Shown here piece by piece: positions 47,384 through 56,282 of a stretch of DNA of 64,000 nucleotides (the first letter of the stretch is position 1; every line of letters begins with the position of its first letter). Where the stretch lies: the NCBI GenBank assembly GCA_030681515.1, contig JAUXSE010000053.1:141172-205171 (forward strand), in the 5' to 3' direction. Source of the stretch: Geothrix sp. (GTDB taxonomy: Bacteria; Acidobacteriota; Holophagae; Holophagales; Holophagaceae). The notes under the pieces are model-generated. The model did no database searches. It saw only the letters and a program-made list of their open reading frames with translations, and was not told where the DNA came from. The position numbers were made by a program, and so were the translations under genes.

Positions 47384-48283
47384 TCAGCCGAAGACCCGGT
47401 CCCGGGCCGCTTCCGAGATCGCCACCACAGCGGGATGCCGGAGCCGCCGATCAAGGGTGAGCGCATAGATGCGTTCCCTCACACCCTTGGCGAGGCCGAG
47501 TCGCTTCACCTGGTACTGGCGCTCGATCTCGGAAGCCACATTGGCAGGAGCGGCGAAGAAACCCAGCCCCTGTTGCCCGAAGGTCTTGAGCAGGGCGCTG
47601 TCGTCGAACTCTCCGACGATGCGGGGCCGGAGGCTCTCCCCCTCGAACCACTGGTCCAGTCCGCGGCGCAGGGCGGTGCCCTCGGGCGGAAGCAGGAAGG
47701 GCGCTCCCTCCAGGCAGCGGGGGAAGGGCCCCGGGTGCGCCTTGCGAAGGGCCGCCGCGCCGAACACCTGCACCCCGCACTCGCCGAGCAGGTGGCTGAA
47801 GGCCTTGACGGCGCTGTTCGGCGGGGGCGGCATATCCGAAAGCACCAGGTCCAGCTCGTGCAGCGACAACTGGGCCAGCAGGCGGTCGGTGCGATCCTCC
47901 CGGCAGAGCAGCCGGATGGGTTCCGGCAGGCGCAGGGCCGGCTCCAGGAGACGATGGACCAGGAGCTTGGCCAGGGCGTCCGAAACGCCGACCGCGAGGA
48001 TCGGCCTCCGGCCATGGGCCAATCCAGCAAGGGACTCCTGCATTTCCCGGCCGAGCCCGAATATGCCATCCGCGTAGCGGAAGGCCGTGCGTCCCGCCTC
48101 CGTCATCGCCAGGCCCCGGCCCTGTTTCTCGAACAGGCGCACGCCCAGGGCAATCTCCAGGCTGCGGATCTGGGCGCTGAGGGTGGGTTGGGCCAGGCTG
48201 AGGCGTTCCGCCGCGCGGGTGACGCTCCCCTCCCGGGCCGTGGTCCAGAAATAGAGCAGATGGTGGTAGTTCAACCAGTCCAA
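47384..48283 (-). CDS. LysR-family regulator, NhaR-like
   Basis: TTG start at 48283 with AGGAG about seven bases upstream; 299 aa. NYHHLLYFWTTAREGSVTRA in the HTH is characteristic of NhaR, the activator of sodium/proton antiporters. No nhaA is visible in the window. Upstream is an AT-rich promoter region (48290-48350) shared with the HPF-like gene on the other strand. Confidence 0.85.
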   Translation of the reverse strand: MDWLNYHHLLYFWTTAREGSVTRAAERLSLAQPTLSAQIRSLEIALGVRLFEKQGRGLAMTEAGRTAFRYADGIFGLGREMQESLAGLAHGRRPILAVGVSDALAKLLVHRLLEPALRLPEPIRLLCREDRTDRLLAQLSLHELDLVLSDMPPPPNSAVKAFSHLLGECGVQVFGAAALRKAHPGPFPRCLEGAPFLLPPEGTALRRGLDQWFEGESLRPRIVGEFDDSALLKTFGQQGLGFFAAPANVASEIERQYQVKRLGLAKGVRERIYALTLDRRLRHPAVVAISEAARDRVFG

Positions 48284-48380
48284 GGCCTTCTCCTATTCAT
48301 CTATTATTACTATGTTTTAAAATTTTTTATCTATTGGACTGATTGATCCCCCAATCCGAGACTTGGGATCCGGAGGCACC

Positions 48381-48704
48381 GTGAACATCCAGATCCAGAT
48401 CCGAGGCATCGGCGTCCCCACCAGCGAGGCGCTCTCGGCCCATGTGGAGCGCCGCCTCGCTTTCGCTCTGTCCCGCTTCTCGTCGCGGGTGGACCGGGTC
48501 GTCGTGCGATTCAGCGACCTGAACGGCCCCAAGGGTGGTCTCGACAAAGTCTGCCAGGTGGGTTTCACGGTGAAGGGCCTGGGCCCCGAATCCGTCGAGG
48601 CGCAGGACGCCGATCTCTACTGCGCCGTGGATCTCGCCGCGGCCAAGGCGGGCCGGCGCGTGGCGCGGCTGCTGGAGCGGAACCAGGACTGGGGGCACCC
48701 GTGA
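48381..48704 (+). CDS. HPF/RaiA-like ribosome-associated protein
   Basis: GTG 48381 with GGAGG four bases upstream; 107 aa. NIQIQIRGIGVPTSEALSAH and the helix AVDLAAAKAGRRVARLLER are those of the S30AE domain; the basic loop is weaker than in true HPF. May bind ribosomes in stationary phase. Confidence 0.7.
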   Translation: MNIQIQIRGIGVPTSEALSAHVERRLAFALSRFSSRVDRVVVRFSDLNGPKGGLDKVCQVGFTVKGLGPESVEAQDADLYCAVDLAAAKAGRRVARLLERNQDWGHP

Positions 48705-48880
48705 AGACGGCCCGTCCGGCCGCCGCCTCGCGAAGGAGTCGCGTCCTCGCCCCTACAGGGCCGTGGTACCATCACTGGCGAGTGGTTCCTGTTCAAAGTG
48801 GTGCAGCGTCCTTGCGCTGCAGGTTTTCGGAAGGTCGGGCCGCCTTCCATGTCGCGACGAGTCGCGCATGGGAGGTATGC

Positions 48881-49609
48881 ATGTCAGCCCAGACCATCGC
48901 CATTCCCCAAGGGATCCAGTTCAACCTTCGGGGCCGGAAGGGATCCGCCCAGCTCCACCTGGTCATGGACGCCGACCACTATTGGCTTCAAGCCAGCCCG
49001 GCCGAACTGTCGAGGGCCGCGGCGTTCCTCGGCGGCCACCCGGGGATCGTGCTGACCTTGATCACGCGGCTACCGGCCTGGGAGGCGTGCCTGGCCCTGG
49101 ACGCTCGCCAGGGCGTGCTGCCCCATCACTTGATTTCGGGGGATGGGCAGGAAATCCTTCACCTCACCGAAGGGAGGGAATGGGATCCAGACCTGGTGTT
49201 CGAGGAGTGGAGGGGGCTGTTGGAGAGTCCCCAGAGCTACATGGAACCGGAGCCCTTCATGCCGCAGGCGGCTGCCATCGATTTCCTGGAGTGCAATTGG
49301 GGTTCTCCACGCCCGCTTTTCGTTTGCCTCGAACGGGAAGGGATGGGATCCCTGTTGAGGATGGCTGATGGCGCGTGTCTTCCAGGCTCATGGGGAAACA
49401 AGGTCTGCGTCCCTGCCGACACCGTGTTCCTGTTCCGGCCCTCGCTGGACGGAATCCTGCAGACGATCGAGCGAAGGATGTCCCCTGACCTCTCCCGTCG
49501 CTACCGGCGCGCAACCCTCGCGCGTGCTGGGAACGAGGATCCCGCGTCTGGCCCGGCTTTTTTCGCTGAGAAACCCGTTTTTCCCACCGGACCGTGGAGC
49601 AATGCATGA
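48881..49609 (+). CDS. Hypothetical protein
   Basis: 242 aa from ATG 48881 (GGAGG five bases upstream; an upstream GTG at 48701 is less likely). Soluble alpha/beta protein with many Trp and acidic residues (LVMDADHYWLQ, GREWDPDLVFEEWRG). No motif or family recognised. The 176 bp before it (48705-48880) may hold its promoter. Confidence 0.65.
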   Translation: MSAQTIAIPQGIQFNLRGRKGSAQLHLVMDADHYWLQASPAELSRAAAFLGGHPGIVLTLITRLPAWEACLALDARQGVLPHHLISGDGQEILHLTEGREWDPDLVFEEWRGLLESPQSYMEPEPFMPQAAAIDFLECNWGSPRPLFVCLEREGMGSLLRMADGACLPGSWGNKVCVPADTVFLFRPSLDGILQTIERRMSPDLSRRYRRATLARAGNEDPASGPAFFAEKPVFPTGPWSNA

Positions 49610-49636
49610 TCATTGCATCCTTTCCCGAGGTCACAC

Positions 49637-50089
49637 ATGCCCGCGCTCTGGTGGTTGGTCCTCTCCCTGATCCTGCTCGTGATCGAAATGACCACGCCGG
49701 GGCTCTTCTTCTTCGCCTGTCTGGCGGTGGGGGCCCTGCTTTCAGCCCTCGCGGCGTGGCTGGGAATGGGCCCTACGGCCACCTGGCTCATCTTCTTCGG
49801 GGCTTCGGCCATCCTGATCCTGACCGTGGCTCCGCTCGCCCGGCGCTGGACGAAACGCATTCCCCCGAGCCCTGTCGGACTGGCCTCGATGACCGGCCAG
49901 CGGGCCCGGGTCACGGAGGCCCTGGATCCGGCCTCCGGCCATGGGCAGGTCCGGCTCGAAGGCGGCGCGACCTGGAGGGCCACTTCCGATGTGCCCATCG
50001 CCGTGGACACCTGGGTCCAGATCGTGGAGGTCGTGGGAACCCGCCTCCGAGTGAGCATCCCTCCCGCCGCATCATCCTCAAAGGAGTAG
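49637..50089 (+). CDS. NfeD family membrane protein
   Basis: 150 aa. Three membrane helices (residues ~5-70) then an OB-like domain (GQRARVTEALDPASGHGQVRLEG and VDTWVQIVEVVGTRLRV, partial quotes). NfeD proteins pair with SPFH proteins, and the next gene is one, three bases downstream. Confidence 0.9.
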   Translation: MPALWWLVLSLILLVIEMTTPGLFFFACLAVGALLSALAAWLGMGPTATWLIFFGASAILILTVAPLARRWTKRIPPSPVGLASMTGQRARVTEALDPASGHGQVRLEGGATWRATSDVPIAVDTWVQIVEVVGTRLRVSIPPAASSSKE

Positions 50090-50092
50090 ACC

Positions 50093-51079
50093 ATGCCTGA
50101 AGCCTTCGCCCTTCTCATCCTTGGACTCTTCATCCTGGTCCTCGCCAGCCGGGCCCTCATGATCATCCGCCCCTTCGAAAAGGGCGTCGTGGAAACCCTC
50201 GGCAAGTACTCCGCCCCGCCCCGGGACCCGGGGTTGGCCTTCGTCATGCCCTTCTTCCAGACCCTCATCAAGGTGGACACCCGGGAACAGGTCATTGACG
50301 TTCCGCCCCAGGAGGTGATCACCAAGGACAACGCCGCGGTCACCGTGGACGCCGTCATCTACTTCCGGATCACCGACCCGGTGCGCGTGATCTACAACAT
50401 CGCCAACTTCCAGTACGCCGCCGTGAAACTGGCCCAGACCAACCTGCGCAACATCGTGGGCGAGATGGAGCTGGACCAGACCCTGTCCAGCCGCGAAAAG
50501 ATCAACGCCCAGCTCCGGCATGTCCTGGACGAGGCCACGGACGAGTGGGGCGTGAAGGTGGTGCGGGTAGAGATCCAGAAGATCGAACCCCCCACCGATA
50601 TCACCAACGCCATGTCCAAGCAGATGAAGGCCGAGCGCGAAAAGCGCGCTGCCATCCTCGAATCCGAGGGATTCAAGCAGAGCGCCATCCTCAAGGCCGA
50701 AGGGGAACGCGAAAGCCAGATCCTCCGGGCCGAGGGCGACAAGAAGGGCGCCATCATCCGGGCCGAAGGCCAGGCCCTGGCCGTGCGCACCCTGGCGGAC
50801 GCCGAGAAGTTCCGCATCGAGACGGTGTTCAACGCCATCCATGCCGGAAAACCCGACGCCGCGATCATCGCCATCCGCAGCCTGGAAGCCCTGGAGAGGG
50901 TGGCGGACGGCCAGGCGACGAAGATCTTCCTGCCCACGGAAATCGGCGGCGCCCTGGCCTCCTTCGGGGCCATGGCCGAGGTGTTCAGGAAGGGGCCGGA
51001 CGCACCCGCTCCGAAGGCTCCAGCCACACCGGTGGCCCCTACTCCCGTCGCCCATCCGGCACCCAAGTATGAGGGTTGA
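50093..51079 (+). CDS. SPFH/stomatin-like protein (QmcA type)
   Basis: 328 aa. N-terminal helix, then the SPFH domain (PFEKGVVETLGKY, VDTREQVIDVPPQEVITKDN) and a long coiled coil with repeated EGER/AEG (KAEGERESQILRAEGDKK), ending in a Pro/Ala tail. Forms rings or microdomains in the membrane with NfeD. Confidence 0.93.
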   Translation: MPEAFALLILGLFILVLASRALMIIRPFEKGVVETLGKYSAPPRDPGLAFVMPFFQTLIKVDTREQVIDVPPQEVITKDNAAVTVDAVIYFRITDPVRVIYNIANFQYAAVKLAQTNLRNIVGEMELDQTLSSREKINAQLRHVLDEATDEWGVKVVRVEIQKIEPPTDITNAMSKQMKAEREKRAAILESEGFKQSAILKAEGERESQILRAEGDKKGAIIRAEGQALAVRTLADAEKFRIETVFNAIHAGKPDAAIIAIRSLEALERVADGQATKIFLPTEIGGALASFGAMAEVFRKGPDAPAPKAPATPVAPTPVAHPAPKYEG

Positions 51080-51206
51080 CCGCGCCATCGCGAAAACAGC
51101 TCGAGCACACCCGGGACCAGGGGGTGGGGTCAATAGCCCGCGTGAAACACAACCCCCCTGGAACTGAGCCCTCAGCAGCGTATCTAATGGGTGCAGGAGT
51201 TCCCCC

Positions 51207-51665
51207 ATGCTGAAGCGACTGCTCGAATCCTCCCGCTACCTGGTCGTCCTCGCGGTGGTGGCAAGCCTGATGGCGTCTGCCGCCGCCTTCCTCTGGGGCA
51301 CCTGGAAGACCTGCGTCATCCTCTGGGACCTGGCGGCAACGGGCGGCACATTCCCCCAAGCGGCGGTTCGTCTCATTGAGCTGATGGACAAGTTCCTCAT
51401 CGCCATCGGGCTCTACATCTTCGCGGTGGGGTTGCATGACCTGTTCCTCGGGCATCTGGAGCTTCCGGGGTGGCTGGATGTTCACAACCTCCAGGACATC
51501 AAGTCCCGGATGAGCAGCATCCTGGTCCTCGTCATGGCCATCACATTCCTCGAACACCTGGTGCTCTGGCAGGATCCCAAAGGCACCCTCTTCTTCGCCC
51601 TGGCCATCGCAGTGGTGACCATTTCCCTGCTGGCCTTCAACCGCTTCGCTGAAAAGGGCGAGTGA
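51207..51665 (+). CDS. yqhA: YqhA family membrane protein
   Basis: 152 aa, about four membrane helices; LESSRYLVVLAVVASLMAS start and DKFLIAIGLYIFAVGLHDLF are YqhA/UPF0114 hallmarks. Function of the family is not established. ATG with GGAG eight bases upstream. A GC-rich hairpin of uncertain role (arms ~51117-51125 and 51152-51161) lies in the gap before it. Confidence 0.88.
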   Translation: MLKRLLESSRYLVVLAVVASLMASAAAFLWGTWKTCVILWDLAATGGTFPQAAVRLIELMDKFLIAIGLYIFAVGLHDLFLGHLELPGWLDVHNLQDIKSRMSSILVLVMAITFLEHLVLWQDPKGTLFFALAIAVVTISLLAFNRFAEKGE

Positions 51666-51669
51666 CCCG

Positions 51670-54357
51670 ATGCAACCCCCCTGGCACACCCTCTCGACCC
51701 AGGATGCCCTCGAAGCGGCGGAGAGCCGGAGCCAGGGCCTCACGGGCGAGGAGGCGCAGCGCCGTCTCCAGGAGGCGGGACCCAACACCCTGCCTCGTTC
51801 CGCCGGGGAGCCTATCCTGGCCATGCTCTGGCGGCAGGTGGCTAACCCGCTGGTGATGGTGCTTCTTGGAAGCGCCCTCCTGGCGCTCCTCATGGGAAAA
51901 CCCACGGATGCTGGCGTGGTGCTGGCGGTGGTGGTGCTCAACACCCTCATCGGCTTCTTCCAGGAATTCAAGGCGGGCCGCGCCATCGCTTCCCTAGCTG
52001 ACATGGTGCCGGAACAGGCCACCGTGCTCCGGGACGGCCAGCGCCGCGCCCTGCCTGCCGCCGAGCTGGTGCCGGGCGACGTGGTCTGGCTCCAGAGCGG
52101 GGACCGGGTGCCCGCAGACCTTCGCCTGCTTGAGGCGAAGGTCTTCCAGGTGGTGGAATCCACCCTCACGGGGGAGAGCCTTCCCGTGGAGAAGACGACG
52201 GATCCGGTATCGTTGGATGCCCCCCTCGGAGACCGCCTGGGCATGGCCTTCAGTGGCACCCTGGTGACCTACGGAACAGCCCTGGGCGTCGTGGTCGCCA
52301 CAGGAACGCACACAGAGCTGGGCCACATCTCCGAGCTGATGCGGGGGACCACGCACCTGGACACGCCCCTCACGCGGGACATGGCCCGCCTGGGCAAGCA
52401 GCTCACCTGGGCCATCCTGGGGGTCACAGCCCTCGTCTTCGGCGCGGCCTTGTTCCGGGGGTGGGCAGCAGCGGATGCCGCATTGGCGGCCCTCAGCCTC
52501 GCGGTGGCCGCCATCCCGGAAGGCCTGCCGGCGGTCATCAGCATCGCCCTCGCCATCGGCGTGCGGCGGATGGCCGCCCGCCGGGCCGTCATCCGCCGCC
52601 TGCCCGCCGTGGAAACCCTTGGGTCCACGACGATCATCTGCTCCGACAAGACCGGCACCCTCACCCGCAATGAGATGTCCGTGCGAACCGCATGGACATC
52701 CGGTGGCGAATACCATCTCGAAGGCATCGGCTATTCCCCCGAGGGACGGATCGAAAGGCAGGGCGAACCCATTGCCGCTCTTCCCGAAGATCTCGCCGAT
52801 CTCCTGCGGGCTGGCGCCCTTTGCAGCGAAGCCACCGTGACCCTGGAAGAGGGCCGCTGGGTGCTCCATGGGGATCCCACGGAAGGCGCTCTGGTGGCCG
52901 CCGCCGCCCGGGGAGGATTGCCCGCAGGGGAGGTCCGCCCCAGGCACCCCCGCATGGACACCATCCCCTTCGAGAGCCAGCACCAGTACATGGCGACCCT
53001 GCACGCCTGGGATCCGGGTCGGCGCATCCTGGTCAAGGGCGCCCCCGAGGCCATCCTTCCCCGCTGTGGCCAGGACAGCACCGGGGCGGCCTTGGACCGG
53101 AATCAGGCGCTGAAGGAGGCGGCGCGATTGGCGGCGCAAGGCCTGAGGGTTCTGGCCTTCGCGTCCCGGCACACGGATCTGCAGCGCATCACCCACCAGG
53201 ATCTCGAAGGCCGACTCACCTTTCTTGGCCTGCAAGGGATGATTGACCCTCCCCGCCCCGAATCAATCCAGGCCATCGCGGACTGCCAGCGTGCGGGCAT
53301 CACGGTGAAGATGATCACGGGGGACCACCCGGGCACCGCCGAGGCCATCGGACGGGAACTGGGCCTGGACAGTCCCCGTCCCGCGGTCACCGGGCGGGAA
53401 CTGGATGCCATGGACCCCGCCCAATTTGCCGAAACGGCCCGCACCGCCCACGTATTCGCCCGGGTCTCTCCGGAGCACAAGCTCCGCCTCGTGCAGACCC
53501 TGCAGGAATCGGGCGAGGTGGTCGCCATGACGGGCGATGGCGTGAATGACGCCCCCGCCCTGAAGCGGGCGGACATCGGCGTGGCCATGGGCATCACGGG
53601 TACCGCGGTGAGCCGGGAGGCCGCGGACATGGTCCTGATGGACGATGATTTCGCATCCATCCGGGCAGCGGTCGAGGAAGGCCGCCGTGTCTATGACAAC
53701 CTAGTGAAAGCGCTCGCCTTCGCCCTTCCCACCAACCTCGGCCAGGCCCTGGTGCTGCTGGTGGCGGTGCTGTTCTTCCCCTTCCAGGATGGACAGCCCT
53801 TGCTGCCCATCCTCCCGGTCCAGATTCTCTGGATCAACCTGGTGGTCACGGTCACCCTCGCCCTGCCCCTGGCCTTCGAGGCCCCCGAGCCGGACATCAT
53901 GGCGCGCCCCCCGCGGCGCCCCGGCCAGCCTCTCCTGGGTGCCTTCGTGCTCGGCCGCACCGTTCTGGTGGCGGTCCTCATGGCTGCGGGATCCCTGGGC
54001 CTCTTCCTGTATGAATACCGCAGCGCCCAGGGCGCCGACCCGGATCTCGCCCTCAGGAAGGCCCAGACCCTCGCCGTGACGGGCCTCGCCCTCATCCAGG
54101 CCTTCTACCTGCTGAACTGCCGCAGCCTGAAGGACGGATTCTGGAGGATGGGCCTCTTCACCAACCCCGGCATCTACGGGGGCATGGCCCTCCTGGCGGG
54201 CCTCCAGATCGCCCTGGTGCATGTGCCCGTGCTTCAGCGCCTGTTCCACACGGCCCCCCTGGGCCCAAGGGATTGGCTTGCCGCCCTGACGGTAGGCCTT
54301 GCGATTCTTCCCGTCATTTCCCTCGAAAAGGCCTGGCGCCGCCGCCAGGCAGCCTGA
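51670..54357 (+). CDS. P-type cation-transporting ATPase (P2 type)
   Basis: 895 aa. TLTGESLPVEK (dephosphorylation loop), SDKTGTLTRNEM with phosphorylated Asp326, and TGDGVNDAPALKRADIGVAMG are complete; a cation-ATPase N-terminal domain (LEAAESRSQGLTGEEAQRR) and six C-terminal helices complete the calcium/sodium pump layout. Metal choice (Ca2+, Na+ or other) cannot be fixed by eye. Four bases after yqhA. Confidence 0.95.
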   Translation: MQPPWHTLSTQDALEAAESRSQGLTGEEAQRRLQEAGPNTLPRSAGEPILAMLWRQVANPLVMVLLGSALLALLMGKPTDAGVVLAVVVLNTLIGFFQEFKAGRAIASLADMVPEQATVLRDGQRRALPAAELVPGDVVWLQSGDRVPADLRLLEAKVFQVVESTLTGESLPVEKTTDPVSLDAPLGDRLGMAFSGTLVTYGTALGVVVATGTHTELGHISELMRGTTHLDTPLTRDMARLGKQLTWAILGVTALVFGAALFRGWAAADAALAALSLAVAAIPEGLPAVISIALAIGVRRMAARRAVIRRLPAVETLGSTTIICSDKTGTLTRNEMSVRTAWTSGGEYHLEGIGYSPEGRIERQGEPIAALPEDLADLLRAGALCSEATVTLEEGRWVLHGDPTEGALVAAAARGGLPAGEVRPRHPRMDTIPFESQHQYMATLHAWDPGRRILVKGAPEAILPRCGQDSTGAALDRNQALKEAARLAAQGLRVLAFASRHTDLQRITHQDLEGRLTFLGLQGMIDPPRPESIQAIADCQRAGITVKMITGDHPGTAEAIGRELGLDSPRPAVTGRELDAMDPAQFAETARTAHVFARVSPEHKLRLVQTLQESGEVVAMTGDGVNDAPALKRADIGVAMGITGTAVSREAADMVLMDDDFASIRAAVEEGRRVYDNLVKALAFALPTNLGQALVLLVAVLFFPFQDGQPLLPILPVQILWINLVVTVTLALPLAFEAPEPDIMARPPRRPGQPLLGAFVLGRTVLVAVLMAAGSLGLFLYEYRSAQGADPDLALRKAQTLAVTGLALIQAFYLLNCRSLKDGFWRMGLFTNPGIYGGMALLAGLQIALVHVPVLQRLFHTAPLGPRDWLAALTVGLAILPVISLEKAWRRRQAA

Positions 54358-54370
54358 AAGGATCCTGGCC

Positions 54371-54685
54371 ATGGCCGAAAAGGACAAGTCCTACAACAAG
54401 GAGGAGGAATACTTCCTTCGCCTGGAACTGGAGCGACGCCGGAAGAACGCGGAGGAGCACGTGGCGCGCATGGCCGATGAAACTCGCCGCGCCCTGAAGG
54501 AGATGCACTGGATGCGCTGCCCCAAGTGCGGCAGGGAGCTCCTGGAGATCGAGTACCGCGGACACAAGGTAGACCAGTGCAGTTCGTGCCGAGGCCTCTG
54601 GCTCGATGCAGGCGAACTCGAATCCCTCGCCAGGCCGGAGGAGAGCGGCTTCCTGGGCAGCCTGAAGAAGATGTTCGAGGGCTGA
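54371..54685 (+). CDS. Zinc-ribbon protein (zf-TFIIB type)
   Basis: 104 aa. Charged N-terminal helix (KEEEYFLRLELERRRKN), then MRCPKCGRELLEIEYRG and DQCSSCRGLWLDAGELE, the TFIIB-like zinc ribbon with its W-x-D-x-G-E-L-E ending. Function of the family unknown. Follows the P-type ATPase by 13 bp and is probably co-transcribed. Confidence 0.88.
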   Translation: MAEKDKSYNKEEEYFLRLELERRRKNAEEHVARMADETRRALKEMHWMRCPKCGRELLEIEYRGHKVDQCSSCRGLWLDAGELESLARPEESGFLGSLKKMFEG

Positions 54686-55095
54686 CCACCGCTCCGGTTT
54701 ACCCCGCCAGGGCCCCTGTTCGCCCAGCCCAGGTCCGGTTCACCCCGGATCCATGGCCGGGGGCGGGGGGCCTTCCCATGCTGGTGGGCGTCATCCCCCC
54801 AACCCGCCGGGCCATGGCCCCGGCCCCTTCCCCCGGAGGCACCATGAACCGCCCATCCACCCTCCTCGGTGCGGCCGCCATCACCCTTCGGGCTTCGGCT
54901 CTGCCAAAGTGGCGCTCCGCTCCTGCTTCGTGCTCATGCCCCCAAGCCTAGTGGAGCAACGGGCTTCCCACCAGCACACCTGGGGCAAGACGAGGGATTC
55001 CAGGGGCGACCTGCTTCCGGGACTGGATGAGCTTGTCAAGAATGCGGCGCCTGGAGCGCCCGATGGGAGTAGGATGGCTCCGCCGGGAGGGCCCC
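54686..55095. other. 410-bp gap with only a doubtful 35-aa frame
   Basis: Very GC-rich. One frame at 54844-54951 has GGAGG before ATG and starts MNRPSTLLGAAAITLRASAL, like a signal peptide, but stops after 35 codons and may be the remnant of an exported protein. I see no other gene, RNA or clear promoter. Confidence 0.4.
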
Positions 55096-55641
55096 ATGGC
55101 CACGATCACTCTGAATGGAAACCCCATCCACACCTGTGGCGAGCTGCCCCTTCCAGGACACGCGACGCCCCCCTTCACCCTGACGCGCGGGGACCTGAGC
55201 GAGATCACCAGCGTGGAACTGGAGGGGATGCGAGTGATCGTCAGCATCTTCCCCAGCCTGGACACCTCCACCTGCGCGGAAAGCGTGCGGAAGTTCAACC
55301 ACCTGACGGCGGACCTGGCCGATACGATCCTGCTCTGCGTCTCCATGGACCTTCCCTTCGCCCAGTCCCAGTTCTGTGGCGCGGAACGGCTGGATCGGGC
55401 GGTGACCGCTTCCGCCTTCCGCCACCCAGAGTTCGGCGCCGCCTTCGGGGTCACCCTCGTGGATGGGCCCGTGCGGGGCCTCTTCGCCCGGGCCGTGGTG
55501 GCCCTGGACGAGAACGGCACCATCGTCCATACCGAGCTGGTGCCTGAGCTCAGCCACGAACCGGACTACGACCTGGCCGTCCACGCCATCCGGAACCGCC
55601 ACCATCCTTGTCCGGAGGATGCGATGGAAAGTACGGAATAA
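55096..55641 (+). CDS. tpx: Thiol peroxidase
   Basis: 181 aa from ATG 55096 with GGGAGG five bases upstream. Peroxidatic Cys60 in SLDTSTCAES and resolving Cys94 in QSQFCGAE match Tpx (61/95 in E. coli). It is about 14 residues longer than usual at the C-terminus. Reduces peroxides with thioredoxin, in keeping with oxygen sensitivity. Confidence 0.95.
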   Translation: MATITLNGNPIHTCGELPLPGHATPPFTLTRGDLSEITSVELEGMRVIVSIFPSLDTSTCAESVRKFNHLTADLADTILLCVSMDLPFAQSQFCGAERLDRAVTASAFRHPEFGAAFGVTLVDGPVRGLFARAVVALDENGTIVHTELVPELSHEPDYDLAVHAIRNRHHPCPEDAMESTE

Positions 55642-55703
55642 CCGCTCCGCCCGAACCGGAAAAGGCCTCCACGAAGGACACGAATACGCCCTCCGGGCGC
55701 AGG

Positions 55704-55751
55704 AAGATCACGAAGGAAGGTCGGGCCGCCTCCACTCCCCTTCGTGATCTT
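55704..55751. repeat. Intergenic inverted repeat between tpx and leuD
   Basis: A perfect 13-bp inverted repeat AAGATCACGAAGG (55704-55716) / complement (55739-55751), extended by imperfect arms (CCACGAAGGACACGAA on the left near 55670, matching CCATTCGTGG on the right). It looks like a dispersed intergenic repeat and could also stop transcription from both convergent genes. Confidence 0.65.
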
Positions 55752-55789
55752 GTCCTTTCCTTCGCGCCATTCGTGGGGATCTTTTCCCC

Positions 55790-56281
55790 TCAAACCCGCG
55801 CCATCAGCCTGGCGCGGGTGTACGGGATGAGCCCACCGGCATCCATGATGCCCTGGCGGGCGGCGGGCAGTCGCACCTGGTCGTAGGCCTTGCCGGTGGT
55901 GCGGTTGAGCACCTGATCGGCCGTGATGTCCAGTTCGTCGCCCTCGCTGGCCTCGATGCCGGGGCAGATCACGACCTGCAGGCCGAGGTTGATGCTGTTC
56001 TGGAGGAAGATGCGCGAGAGGCTCCTCGCCACCACGGCCAACTCGTGGCCCTTGAGGGCGGAGCAGGCCTGTTCGCGGCTGGAGCCGCAGCCGAAGTTCT
56101 CGCCGCCCACGACAATGGACCCCGGGGCGAAGGCCCTGGCCTTCAGGCTGGCATTGAAGTCCGTGCGATCCGCGAAGGCGAACTGGGGCGTCTCCGTGGG
56201 CAGCACCGTGGCCATGTAGCGGCCCGGGTAGATATCATCCGTGCTGATGTCGTTGTCGAGCATGATGATGACCTTGGCCAT
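55790..56281 (-). CDS. leuD: LeuD/aconitase-family small subunit
   Basis: 163 aa, archaeal-type length. STDDIYPGRYM, VVGGENFGCGSSREQA and the closing QVRLP are the swivel-domain signature. It pairs with the large subunit at 56283 to isomerise a hydroxy-acid (isopropylmalate, citramalate or similar). The type-2 small subunits accept varied substrates. Last gene of the five-gene operon. Confidence 0.88.
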   Translation of the reverse strand: MAKVIIMLDNDISTDDIYPGRYMATVLPTETPQFAFADRTDFNASLKARAFAPGSIVVGGENFGCGSSREQACSALKGHELAVVARSLSRIFLQNSINLGLQVVICPGIEASEGDELDITADQVLNRTTGKAYDQVRLPAARQGIMDAGGLIPYTRARLMARV

Positions 56282-56282
56282 G

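Noticed and set aside
54844..54951. Small exported protein of 35 aa
   Set aside because: It has a good ribosome site but stops early and the sequence after the putative signal is unlike a mature domain; kept only as a remark on the gap.
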